Part shown: positions 1-7,240 of the stretch, piece by piece | Layout of the letters: each line of letters opens with the position of its first letter | How positions within the stretch are numbered: position 1 is the stretch's first letter | Source of the DNA: an uncultured Gemmatimonadota bacterium | GTDB taxonomy: Bacteria; Gemmatimonadota; Gemmatimonadetes; Gemmatimonadales; Gemmatimonadaceae | Length of the DNA stretch: 15,942 nt | NCBI GenBank assembly: GCA_946479015.1 | Contig: CAMLEQ010000033.1 | Coordinates: forward strand, 1-15,942 | Reading direction: 5' to 3' | Program-made: the position numbers and the translations under genes | Notes under the pieces: generated by a model | The model's database searches: none | Seen by the model: the letters and a program-made list of their open reading frames with translations, nothing else | Told to the model about the DNA's origin: nothing

Positions 1-39
1 GTATTACGCAGCCGGCGTGTGGCGTGGGGCGCGCGGCGC

Positions 40-65
40 GGGCCCCCGGGGGGTCCCGGGGGCCC
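40..65 (-). terminator. GC-only inverted repeat downstream of the OmpA lipoprotein gene
   Basis: An 8-base arm, GGGCCCCC at 40-47, is matched by GGGGGCCC at 58-65, about 80 bp beyond the OmpA-family stop codon in the direction of transcription. No T-tract follows on either strand, so it is only a possible terminator or end-of-transcript hairpin. The rest of 1-144 is C-rich and shows no credible gene. Confidence 0.3.
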
Positions 66-144
66 CCCGCCGCCGTTCGAGTCTGCCATCCCGCCCTCCC
101 CCAGCTCCCCCCGGCCCCTGGCCCCCGGCCCAAGCCCCCGCGCT

Positions 145-831
145 TCAGACGCCGCCGTTCTTACTCTGGAGCTCCTTCCGGTACGCGTCGCTCGCGTAGA
201 TCGCCACCTCCACGCGTCGGTTCTGCTGGCGTCCCGCATCGGTGGCGTTCGATGCCACCGGCTCCGCCTCGCCGCGCCCTGAAGTGTGGATCCGGTCGCG
301 CGACACCCCCTGCGCCGCCAGGTAGTCCGCGGCCGCGAGCGCGCGCCGCTCGGAGAGCTGCTGGTTGTACGAGGAGGTGCCCACCGAGTCCGTGTGGCCG
401 ACGATGAGCAGGTCGGTGTTCGGGTACTTGTCGAGGCTCGCCGCCAGGTTGTGCAGGTTCTGTCCCGCCTCCGGGCGGATCCGGTCGGAGTCGAAGTCGT
501 AGAGCAGCCCCGACTGGAACGTCACCTGGATTCCCTCCCCCACGCGCTCCACCTTCGCGCCGGGGATGTTCTGCGCGAGCTCTCGCGCCTGCTTGTCCAT
601 CTGGTGGCCGATGATCGCGCCCACCGCGCCTCCCACCGCCGCGCCGATGATGGCGCCCTTGGCCGTGGACCCGTTGTTCTTCCCGATCACGCCGCCCACG
701 GCGCCGCCGGCGCCCGCGCCGATGATCGCCCCCTTCTGCGCGCGGTTCATGCTCTTGCACGACGCCGAGCCAATCGTCGCCAGTATAATGAGTGCGGCCG
801 CGCCGCCATTCCGCCGAGCTGTGCTGCGCAT
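145..831 (-). CDS. OmpA-family peptidoglycan-binding lipoprotein with glycine zipper
   Basis: A 228-residue protein. Residues 1-25 form a lipoprotein signal ending in the lipobox SASC (Cys25), so it is probably lipid-anchored to the outer membrane. Residues 33-76 are a glycine-zipper stretch with repeated GAxxG-type motifs, as in SlyB and YiaD-like proteins. Residues 100-214 are an OmpA C-terminal domain with GHTDSVG at 145-151, LSERRA at 159-164 and NRRVEV at 204-209. Asp148 and Arg163 have the 15-residue spacing of the diaminopimelate-binding pair in this family. The role is to tie the outer membrane to peptidoglycan. The chosen ATG has an AAGGAG ribosome binding site nine bases upstream. 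It is the last gene of a minus-strand series containing the usher-like gene, but it has its own structured leader. YiaD-like is the closest assignment; a symbol is not justified. Confidence 0.93.
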   Translation of the reverse strand: MRSTARRNGGAAALIILATIGSASCKSMNRAQKGAIIGAGAGGAVGGVIGKNNGSTAKGAIIGAAVGGAVGAIIGHQMDKQARELAQNIPGAKVERVGEGIQVTFQSGLLYDFDSDRIRPEAGQNLHNLAASLDKYPNTDLLIVGHTDSVGTSSYNQQLSERRALAAADYLAAQGVSRDRIHTSGRGEAEPVASNATDAGRQQNRRVEVAIYASDAYRKELQSKNGGV

Positions 832-835
832 GGTT

Positions 836-881
836 CATTGCTCCTTGCTGGTGCGTCGGGACTCTCCTAGCAGGAGCAATG
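836..881 (-). promoter_or_regulatory. Leader hairpin that can hide the OmpA-gene ribosome binding site
   Basis: On the plus strand CATTGCTCCT (836-845) is perfectly complementary to AGGAGCAATG (872-881). In the minus-strand mRNA the copy nearer the start codon contains the Shine-Dalgarno bases, so the 10-bp stem with a 26-base loop would occlude ribosome binding. The upstream anti-Shine-Dalgarno CUCCU can instead pair with a local AGGAG (864-868) to make a 5-bp, 3-base-loop hairpin, giving two exclusive folds. The pairing is read from sequence; a regulatory function is inferred. Confidence 0.45.
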
Positions 882-939
882 CCACAGTCCGCCTACAGCG
901 GTCCGACCGAACCCGCCACGATCGAGGCGCTCGCTCGCG

Positions 940-1956
940 TCAATTGCGCTTGCAACTCTCGAGGACGGCACGCACCTCCCGCGCGAGCAGGTCGGGGGTG
1001 AACGGCTTGGGGAGGAACGGAGCGTCCGAGATGTCCAGGCCGGAGCGCGAGATGTCCTGCGGAGAGTACCCCGACATGTACATCACCCCGATGTCCGCGC
1101 GCCGCACGCGAATCTGCTCCACGCAGGCCCGCCCGTCGAGCTCTGGCATGATGCAGTCGGTGAGCACCAGGTCGATCGGCGCATCGTACGTGCGTGCGAC
1201 GGTCAGCGCGTGGCGCCCGCTCCACGCCTCGAGCACCCGGTATCCGCACCGCTCGAGTATGCGCCGCATCGCCGCGCGCACCTCCGCGTCATCGTCCACG
1301 AGCAGGATCGTCCGCCCCGCATCCGCCGGCGCGCACACCCCGCTCCGCAGCAGTGCGTGATGCTGCGCGTTGTCGATCGCCTGCGCGGCAAGATACGCCA
1401 GCTGCTCGGCGAGTCGGATCGTCGGCGCGCCGTAGCCGCCGCGCCGCCCCGCGTCCGTGAGGACCAGCGCGCCGAGCGAGCGCCCCTTCGCCTGGAGCGA
1501 GAGCACCAGGCTCGTGCCGGCGCCGAGCGCTTCGCCGAGCGTACCGAGCGCGGGATCCATCGATCCGATCGATGCCGCCGGAGCAGTCGGGTCGTGCGGC
1601 ACGACCTCCGTGAGTCCCGTGCGAGCCACGCGCGCGATCGCGCCATCTGCCTCCGGCGCGATCGCGCGGCGCGTGAGAGCATCACGCATCAGCACCTCCC
1701 CGCGCCGGGAGGCGGCGGCACCCTCGCGCCGCTCCAGGCGTCGGTCGCTCCCGGCGAGATAGACGACGCACCAGTCGGAGAGCGCTGGCACTGGCGCCGC
1801 CGCGGCGCGCGCGAGCGTGGTCCCGAGATCGAGCGAGCGACCGAGCACCGTGCCGGCGTGCACCAGGAAGCGGAGCGCGTTCACCTCGGCACGAAGGCTC
1901 TCGTCCTCTTCCGGCAGGGCGAGGGATGTGGCGATGTCGGCGTGATTCGGTTGCAT
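940..1956 (-). CDS. GAF domain - receiver domain signalling protein
   Basis: A 338-residue soluble protein. Residues 20-205 look like a GAF sensory domain (alpha/beta region with conserved LGALVLTDAG near 161-170 and a long helix at 178-203). Residues 214-338 are a CheY-like receiver domain with the acidic pair Asp221/Asp222, phospho-acceptor Asp267 in LVLTDCIMPELDG, Ser295 in MSGYS and Lys317 in FLPKPF, so all phosphotransfer residues are present. There is no histidine-kinase, DNA-binding or enzymatic output domain. It could therefore act as a phosphate sink or intermediate, or by protein contact. The ATG at 1956 was chosen because everything further upstream in this frame is antisense to the end of the usher-like gene; GGAA lies just upstream as a weak ribosome site. 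It follows the usher-like gene after 86 bp and may be co-transcribed. The cognate kinase is not in the window. Confidence 0.85.
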   Translation of the reverse strand: MQPNHADIATSLALPEEDESLRAEVNALRFLVHAGTVLGRSLDLGTTLARAAAAPVPALSDWCVVYLAGSDRRLERREGAAASRRGEVLMRDALTRRAIAPEADGAIARVARTGLTEVVPHDPTAPAASIGSMDPALGTLGEALGAGTSLVLSLQAKGRSLGALVLTDAGRRGGYGAPTIRLAEQLAYLAAQAIDNAQHHALLRSGVCAPADAGRTILLVDDDAEVRAAMRRILERCGYRVLEAWSGRHALTVARTYDAPIDLVLTDCIMPELDGRACVEQIRVRRADIGVMYMSGYSPQDISRSGLDISDAPFLPKPFTPDLLAREVRAVLESCKRN

Positions 1957-2042
1957 GATGGTTCCGTATTGAAGGGTTTCATGGGAGCGCGAACGCTCGC
2001 CTGTCGCGGAGTTCGGCGTCGGCAGGTGCAGCACGTCCCACC

Positions 2043-5000
2043 TCACGGCCGCCTGCCCGCGCGCGCGCATCCCTCGCGCGCCGGATCGGTGCCGTCGCGC
2101 GCCAGCGCATCGCGCGCGCGCATCTCCTCGTCCGTGAGCGGTCCCGGGTCCGGCACGCGCAGCCGGAGTCCATCCGGCAGCACCGTCGGGCTCACGAGAC
2201 GGCATCGGTTCGCCACCCAGATCTTCGGCCACAGCGCCGCGTCGCCGTACATGAAGCTCGCGATCGCCATGAGATTGGTGTCCCATCTGGTCACCGTGTA
2301 CCAGTGCCGGACCGCTGTGGAGCCCGGCGCCCCGCTTCGCACTCCATGCCGGCCCGCGGTGTAGCTGTCGCGCGCGGCGATCTCCTCCGAAGTGAGCGGC
2401 GCGGAGTCGGGGACGAACAGCCGCACTCCCGCCGGGAGCCGCTCGGCGGAGCGGAGCATGCGCCGGTTCGCGAGCCACAGCTTCGGCCAGAGCGCGCTGT
2501 CGCCGTACACGAAGCCCGCGATGCTCGGCAGGTCCGTGTCCCATCGCGTGACCGTGTATCGGTGGTGGATCGCGCCCGGCGCGCGGGCCTCGCGGCCGGC
2601 GGCGACATCGGTGCGGCGCACAGAGGAGTCGGCGGCGGCCACTCGGGCCACCGTGTCGCCCGCCGGCCGGAGGTGCGCCACGGCGGTGCTGTCACGGGAC
2701 CTCGCATCGAGCTCACCCTTGATGATGATGCGTATCGCGCGCTTGCGCGGCAGCACTCGCGCGGCGATGGCAGTGTCGCTCCCCGGCGCGACATCGAGTT
2801 CGAAGGCCTCCTGCTCCAGGTAGTGCTCCGGCGGCAGCATCGCCCGCTCCACCCGGAGCGTCCAGCGCCCCGGACGCAGATCCTCGAAGCGGAAGCGCCC
2901 GTCGCCGTCGGTGACCCGCCGCACGATCTCGCTCCCGCTCGTGAGCGCGACGATGGCGCCCTGCAGACCGCCCACTCGCGTGATGGACGAGCCCGAGTCC
3001 GCCGCGCCCGCAGCCGTGGCGTTGAACACATCCACTTGCCCGCTCACGCGCGCGGCGCGTACCACCCCCAGCTCCACGCGCGTCGTGCCACCTACCGTCA
3101 CCTTCACCGGCAGCGGGTTCTCCTGCGTGGGTACACGGTCGAGCCCGATGCTGCCGCGATCGAGCTCCAGGTACTGCACGCCGGGGCGAATGCCCGTCAG
3201 CATCAGACGCCCGGCACCGTCGGTCAGGACGGCGCGCCCGCCCACTCGCACGAGCGCATTCGCGACGCCGCGTCCGCTCTCCACGTCGTACACGCGCCCG
3301 CTGATGCGCGCCGACGTGCGCGAGTGGCTCACCGGGATCCCGAGCGGCACGCGGTATTCGAGCTCCGCCACCGACTCGCCGAGCGCCGCGACGCCAGCGA
3401 ACGTGCGCAGGCGCACTCTCGCACTCAACTCGTGTCCGAACGGGAGCCGCTGCTCCACCGCCGCGTCCACGCTGCCGGACCGGAACGAGGAGTTGGTGCC
3501 GTCGCGCACCCCGCGTGCGAGGAGCCGAATGCGCGTGGCATCGTGACCGAGCCGCATGGTCGCATTGGCCGTGGCCGACATCTGCTCGCGCGACCAGGAC
3601 GTGTACAGGCTGCTCCCTGCCCAGCGGTCGACCGAGACGCCGTACGACATCCGGGTGCCCGGCGCGAGCAGCGCCTGCACCGCTTCGTGCTCGAACGGGC
3701 GCCACTCGGCGACCGCCGCCCGCTCCCTCGAACGCCCGCGCTCGGCGAGTCCGGCAATGGTCAACGGACCGAGCCGCGCGCGCGCGCGCAGCCGCACCGA
3801 TTCCTGCACGCCGCCACGACCGAGGAGCAGGGAGCCGGCGCGCTCCGTCCGCACGTAGTCCGCGCCGATCGCCGAGCCGTACGCGATCCCCCCTTCCATC
3901 CGCCGCTGCCGATCGTCGATCGTCGTGGCCAGGAACGGGATCGAGTGCGACTGTTCCGCGATCTGGCCGTGCACCGCGAGCTGGCGCCAGACGCGCACCC
4001 AGGCGCTGCCGCCATCGTAGGCGGTGCCGCTCGCCGAGCCCGGGTAGTCCCTCCCCGCCGCGAGGTGCTGCGCCGAGATGCCGAGCCGCGCCCAGCTCCC
4101 GGTGAGCGAGACGGTGTTCGCGGTGCTCCGCCTCGTGGCGCTGGCGCCGAAACCGTACTCCGCATCCACGCGCGTGCCGGGGATCGGCGCCACCGAGCCG
4201 CGCACGGCCCAGAGCGAGCCTGGACGGCTCCCTCCTCGCGACAGGTAGGTGACCCCCAGCGTGGAGCTCGTGCCGAGGCGGGCGGTGGCGAAGCCGCCCT
4301 CGTGCCGGTCGTCGTAGAACGTGGATCCCCACCGACTGCGGAGCGCGAAGCCGCCGACGGTGAGCGGGCCGGTGGTGACGCGCCCCGATGCGCCGAAGCC
4401 CGAGCGCCCGCTCTCGGTGAGCGGCGAGAGTGCCACGCTCTGATCGCCGAGGCGAAGGTCGGCGCGCGACGAGCCGAGTCCGATCCGGTATTCATCCCGC
4501 TCCCCGAAGGCGACGAGCGGTGCCGGCTGGGGGCCGCGCAGGAGGACGTCGAGCTGCGTGTCCCCTCCATCCGTGAGCGTTCCTCGCGCCCGCAGCTCGC
4601 CCGTGTAGTACATCGCCTCCGGCGTCCCCGGCGCGCCCTTCACGCTGATGCCGCGCACGGCCACCTCGGCGGGGAGCGTGTGGAAGCGATGCGCCGGTTC
4701 GGTCACCTGCGGGATGAGCTCCACCACGCTCGCCGCGCTGGCCGGCGGCACGCTGTCGCGCGCGGCGAGACTCGCGCGGAGCTCGAGCCGGTGCAGGAGA
4801 TGCCGGCTCCGCAGGCCGTCGGTCCGCACCACCACGCGCACCTGCGCCGACGCGCCGGGGCGCAGGTGTACCACGCCGCTGTCGAGCGACGTCGGCAGAT
4901 CGTTGCCGCTCGCGACGCGCAGTGTCACCGCTGCCTCCACGTTGCCGGAATTCCGCACCGAGAACGTCGCCGCGTAGGCGCTCCCCGCCGCGATGCGGCG

Positions 5001-5447
5001 CGGCGCGTCGAGGAGCACGACCTCGATGTGGTGGTACGCGCGCACGTCCACGGCGATCGAGTCCACGCGCAGCAGCACGCGCGCATCGCTCGGGAGCGGT
5101 GTGAGCACCACCCAGTACCGCCCCGGCGCCGCATCGGAGGGGACCGCCACGCGCACGATGCACAGCTCGCGCGCCCCCGCGTCCGCGTCGATCGGCGCCT
5201 GGGGAGTAACGAGGCGCCAGCCGGCCGGGTACGCGATGCGCGGCTGGATGCGCATCGCGCGGCGCGAGGGGTTCGACACCCGGAACACCAGCGTGACGCC
5301 ATCGCCGGGCTTCGCGGCGACGCTGTCCGGGGCGTGACCGCCGGTCGCGTCCGGAGCGGGAGTGCTGGCTCTGGCAGAGATGGGCATCGCGGCGAGCAGC
5401 GAGAGCAGGACGGCGCAGCCCGTGCATGCGAGCCGCAGGCTGGACAC
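2043..5447 (-). CDS. Usher-like outer-membrane protein with two C-terminal LysM repeats
   Basis: A 1134-residue secreted protein starting at GTG, with GGGAG four bases upstream and only 11 bp after the chaperone-like gene, so the two are almost certainly co-translated. Residues 1-27 are a signal peptide. Residues 45-135 and 145-245 resemble NEW3/Ig-type beta-sandwich domains (VSNPSRRAM, VRNSGNVEAAV). Residues 255-700 are a long series of short amphipathic, Gly/Tyr/Arg-rich segments typical of an outer-membrane barrel. Residues 711-795 and 799-900 are carboxypeptidase-regulatory-like domains (GRVYDVESGRGVANALVRV; TDGDGRFRFEDLRPG), the fold also found near usher C-termini. Residues 963-1013 and 1048-1099 are LysM domains. 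The most economical reading is an assembly and secretion platform partnered with the adjacent chaperone, anchored to peptidoglycan through LysM. Classical ushers such as FimD or PapC are roughly 800-880 residues and lack LysM. The usher assignment is inference; a large surface scaffold is the alternative. Confidence 0.75.
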   Translation of the reverse strand: MSSLRLACTGCAVLLSLLAAMPISARASTPAPDATGGHAPDSVAAKPGDGVTLVFRVSNPSRRAMRIQPRIAYPAGWRLVTPQAPIDADAGARELCIVRVAVPSDAAPGRYWVVLTPLPSDARVLLRVDSIAVDVRAYHHIEVVLLDAPRRIAAGSAYAATFSVRNSGNVEAAVTLRVASGNDLPTSLDSGVVHLRPGASAQVRVVVRTDGLRSRHLLHRLELRASLAARDSVPPASAASVVELIPQVTEPAHRFHTLPAEVAVRGISVKGAPGTPEAMYYTGELRARGTLTDGGDTQLDVLLRGPQPAPLVAFGERDEYRIGLGSSRADLRLGDQSVALSPLTESGRSGFGASGRVTTGPLTVGGFALRSRWGSTFYDDRHEGGFATARLGTSSTLGVTYLSRGGSRPGSLWAVRGSVAPIPGTRVDAEYGFGASATRRSTANTVSLTGSWARLGISAQHLAAGRDYPGSASGTAYDGGSAWVRVWRQLAVHGQIAEQSHSIPFLATTIDDRQRRMEGGIAYGSAIGADYVRTERAGSLLLGRGGVQESVRLRARARLGPLTIAGLAERGRSRERAAVAEWRPFEHEAVQALLAPGTRMSYGVSVDRWAGSSLYTSWSREQMSATANATMRLGHDATRIRLLARGVRDGTNSSFRSGSVDAAVEQRLPFGHELSARVRLRTFAGVAALGESVAELEYRVPLGIPVSHSRTSARISGRVYDVESGRGVANALVRVGGRAVLTDGAGRLMLTGIRPGVQYLELDRGSIGLDRVPTQENPLPVKVTVGGTTRVELGVVRAARVSGQVDVFNATAAGAADSGSSITRVGGLQGAIVALTSGSEIVRRVTDGDGRFRFEDLRPGRWTLRVERAMLPPEHYLEQEAFELDVAPGSDTAIAARVLPRKRAIRIIIKGELDARSRDSTAVAHLRPAGDTVARVAAADSSVRRTDVAAGREARAPGAIHHRYTVTRWDTDLPSIAGFVYGDSALWPKLWLANRRMLRSAERLPAGVRLFVPDSAPLTSEEIAARDSYTAGRHGVRSGAPGSTAVRHWYTVTRWDTNLMAIASFMYGDAALWPKIWVANRCRLVSPTVLPDGLRLRVPDPGPLTDEEMRARDALARDGTDPAREGCARAGRRP
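2151..2561 (-). repeat. Tandem LysM-coding duplication in the usher-like gene
   Basis: Two units encode YTVTRWDT, YGDxALWPK and PLTxEE in register (LysM cores at 2409-2561 and 2151-2306). By hand alignment well over half of the residues match, and the similarity continues past the LysM core into a shared tail, PLTxEExxARD. This indicates internal duplication of a unit of about 86 codons. Both copies carry Arg-Trp where canonical LysM has Pro-Gly before Asp-Thr. Confidence 0.8.
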
Positions 5448-5458
5448 CGTGCTCCCGA

Positions 5459-6292
5459 TCAGAACGTGAGCGTGATCTGCCCGCCGATCACGTCGTCGCC
5501 GCCGCCATCGACCAGGAGCAGGGCGCGGTAGCGCCCCGGTTTGAACCGCGTGAGGTCGAAGCGCTGCCGCAGCGAAGAGCCAGGGTAGAGCGGCTCGCGC
5601 CCCTGCGAGAGCTTCCCCGCGAGCGTGCCGCTCTCATCGTACAGCTCGATCGAGAGCTTCGGATGGATGCCGCGCTCTCCCGTGTTCACGATGTCCCAGA
5701 GCAGAAGCCGGCGGCCGTCCACCATCGCCACCTTCACATCGCCGAAGGCGACCTTGGTCGCACCGCGCGGAAGGAGGTGTGTCACGAGCTGGATGGCGTA
5801 GCGCACGTGCGCCTCCACCCCGACGTGCACCTGTGGGGTGGACGCGGCGTGCAGCCGCGACTCCGGTGACGTCTTCGCGATCACCTCCACCATGAGCATG
5901 CTCCAGTGCGTCCCCGGGAGTGGCGCGGCATCGCGCGGCGGCACCGTGACGGTGTAGCTGACGTCCACCGTCTGGTGCGAGGGGATCATGACGTACGATG
6001 GACTGAACGCGATCCACTTCGCGTTCGAGCGCGGCGTCGTGCCCGGCGCGCCGTAGAGCGTGCGGCCGTCGGCGTACGCCAGGTAGTCCGTCTGGTAGAG
6101 CTTCGCCTCCACCGGCCCGTCAGTCGGATTACCTAGCGTGATGACGCCCGAGTAGCGCTCGCCCGGCCGCGCCTCGCGCTCGACGATCGAGCCGCTGCGG
6201 ATCTCGATCTGCGCCGCCACGGCGGTGGGCATCATCAGCGCCGCCGTGAGCGCGATGGTCATGGTGTGGCAATGTCTGCGGAGTCCGAACAC
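5459..6292 (-). CDS. Periplasmic two-domain Ig-fold chaperone-like protein (PapD / WxL-interacting-protein type)
   Basis: A 277-residue secreted protein. The GTG start at 6292 is preferred over ATG 6262 because it adds the basic n-region (LRRH) that the following hydrophobic segment needs; cleavage is likely after AVAA near residue 27. Residues 28-140 form one beta-sandwich (GVITLGNPTDGPVEAKLY, a KWIAFSP segment, then VSYTVTVPPRDAAPLPGTHW). Residues 155-277 form a second (LLLWDIVNTGERGIHPKLSI ending in GGQITLTF). This is the layout of PapD-type pilus chaperones and also of Gram-positive DUF916/DUF3324 WxL-interacting proteins. It stands 11 bp before the usher-like gene and divergent from a secreted beta-protein gene, so it probably caps or delivers that subunit in the periplasm. 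Assignment to a precise family would need profile searches. Confidence 0.72.
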   Translation of the reverse strand: MFGLRRHCHTMTIALTAALMMPTAVAAQIEIRSGSIVEREARPGERYSGVITLGNPTDGPVEAKLYQTDYLAYADGRTLYGAPGTTPRSNAKWIAFSPSYVMIPSHQTVDVSYTVTVPPRDAAPLPGTHWSMLMVEVIAKTSPESRLHAASTPQVHVGVEAHVRYAIQLVTHLLPRGATKVAFGDVKVAMVDGRRLLLWDIVNTGERGIHPKLSIELYDESGTLAGKLSQGREPLYPGSSLRQRFDLTRFKPGRYRALLLVDGGGDDVIGGQITLTF

Positions 6293-6609
6293 TGCGTCTC
6301 GATGTGGTGAGTGGCCCCTAATGAATGCATCTTCATCGCGCGCGTGCTCGTTAGGCGATCATAATCGTGTTCGCTGCCTTCGACGCCCGTGTCGCGCGCG
6401 ATGCGCACCTTGCTGTGACGATCGGATGTATGGGAAGTCATAGCTCCGACCGACACCCGCCGCGGCCCGCACACGCGATGCACTCCAGTGAGAATCGTCT
6501 CACGCGATGGCGAAGCGCGGCGCGCCGCGGCCGGGGGAGCTCGACGGATCACGCATCGGTCCCGCTCGGGCTCGACGTTCACCTCACACTTCTCTCTGAG
6601 GACATCTTC
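6293..6609. promoter_or_regulatory. Divergent intergenic region between chaperone-like and subunit-like genes
   Basis: A 317-bp non-coding region that must hold the promoters of both transcription units. The chaperone side (6301-6370) is relatively AT-rich and includes TATGAT on the minus strand (6363-6358), a plausible -10 with no convincing -35. The subunit side contains a 16-bp palindrome at 6488-6503 and the short inverted repeat CCTCA/TGAGG (6582-6586, 6597-6601), whose second arm overlaps the subunit ribosome binding site. The open frame running through from 367 is not treated as coding because its residues there look like random GC-rich translation. Confidence 0.5.
6488..6503. promoter_or_regulatory. 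Perfect hyphenated palindrome GTGAGA-N4-TCTCAC
   Basis: Arms GTGAGA and TCTCAC are exact reverse complements separated by ATCG. It lies 107 bp upstream of the subunit-like start codon and about 195 bp from the chaperone-like start. The size and symmetry fit a dimeric regulator's operator. The regulator is unknown, and the site is single in this region. Confidence 0.4.
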
Positions 6610-7104
6610 ATGAAGCTGATCCGCTTTCTCCCCGCGGTCGCGCTCACCGCGCTGATCACCGGCACGGCGAGCGCGCAGAGCACCACCGCGCAGGCGACGG
6701 TGACCTACTCGGTGACGGACACCAAGTCGATCGCGGTCTCCGGCGACCCGGGGGCGATGAGCGTGAGCGCCGGCGGCTCCGGCGCGACGGCGACGGAGAA
6801 CACGACGACGTACGACGTGACCACGAACGCCGCGCCCGCCTCCCCGGCGAAGATCACGGCGCAGCTCGGCTCGGCGATGCCGACCGGCGTGACGCTGAGC
6901 GTGGATCTCGCGGATCCCGATGGCGCCGGCGCCGCGACGAGCGCGGGCTCGGTCGCGCTGAGTGATGCGGCCGCGACGGACGTGGTCACGAACATCTCCA
7001 ACCTCGATGCGCCGGGAAACACGATCACCTACTCGCTCGCGGCGACCGCCGCGGCGTCTGCGGCGTCGAACAACACGGTCGTGGTGACGTACACGATCCA
7101 GTGA
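6610..7104 (+). CDS. Secreted Ala/Thr/Ser-rich beta protein, candidate fibre subunit
   Basis: A 164-residue protein with a clean signal peptide (cleavage after ASA, residue 22) and no cysteines, giving a mature chain of about 142 residues. GAGGA lies seven bases before the ATG. The mature chain opens with an alternating strand (ATVTYSVTD) and ends with another (TVVVTYTIQ). The middle is Ala/Gly/Thr/Ser rich with segments such as TTYDVTT and GVTLSVDL. This strand-at-both-ends layout is what donor-strand-exchanging pilins show, and the gene faces a chaperone-like/usher-like pair. I do not recognise a named family; DUF4402, spore-coat-U or WxL-like surface proteins are conceivable relatives. It appears monocistronic, ending in a strong hairpin. 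A subunit role is inferred from context and composition, not from a specific motif. Confidence 0.75.
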   Translation: MKLIRFLPAVALTALITGTASAQSTTAQATVTYSVTDTKSIAVSGDPGAMSVSAGGSGATATENTTTYDVTTNAAPASPAKITAQLGSAMPTGVTLSVDLADPDGAGAATSAGSVALSDAAATDVVTNISNLDAPGNTITYSLAATAAASAASNNTVVVTYTIQ

Positions 7105-7125
7105 GCGCCCGCTCGGGTGGCCGCT

Positions 7126-7169
7126 GAAGCACGACGCCTCCGGCGGCATCGCCGGAGGCGTCGTGCTTC
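7126..7169 (+). terminator. Perfect 20-bp-stem hairpin after the subunit-like gene
   Basis: Bases 7126-7145 and 7150-7169 are exact reverse complements with a GCAT loop, 21 bp past the stop codon. There is no T-run after the stem, so it may act as a strong 3' stabilising hairpin as well as a terminator. It also separates the unit from the opposing membrane-protein operon. Confidence 0.75.
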
Positions 7170-7240
7170 GTGTCGGGACCCGGCCCCGACGGGGGAGCGC
7201 GGCAACCTCTCGATCCTCCTCAGTATCTTCCCACCTCCCC

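Noticed and set aside
1957..2544. N-terminal extension of the GAF-receiver frame
   Set aside because: It overlaps the LysM end of the usher-like gene antiframe, is low-complexity Arg/Ala, and a plausible ATG at 1956 starts the recognisable protein.
2304..5531. A plus-strand open frame of over 1000 codons antisense to the usher-like gene
   Set aside because: It is Arg/His/Pro/Ala-rich with no signal peptide, domain or ribosome site, as expected from the mirror frame of a GC-rich gene. The minus frame has clear domains.
6367..6609. In-frame extension upstream of the secreted beta protein
   Set aside because: It would bury the signal peptide 81 residues inside the chain; the ATG at 6610 has both a signal peptide and a ribosome binding site.
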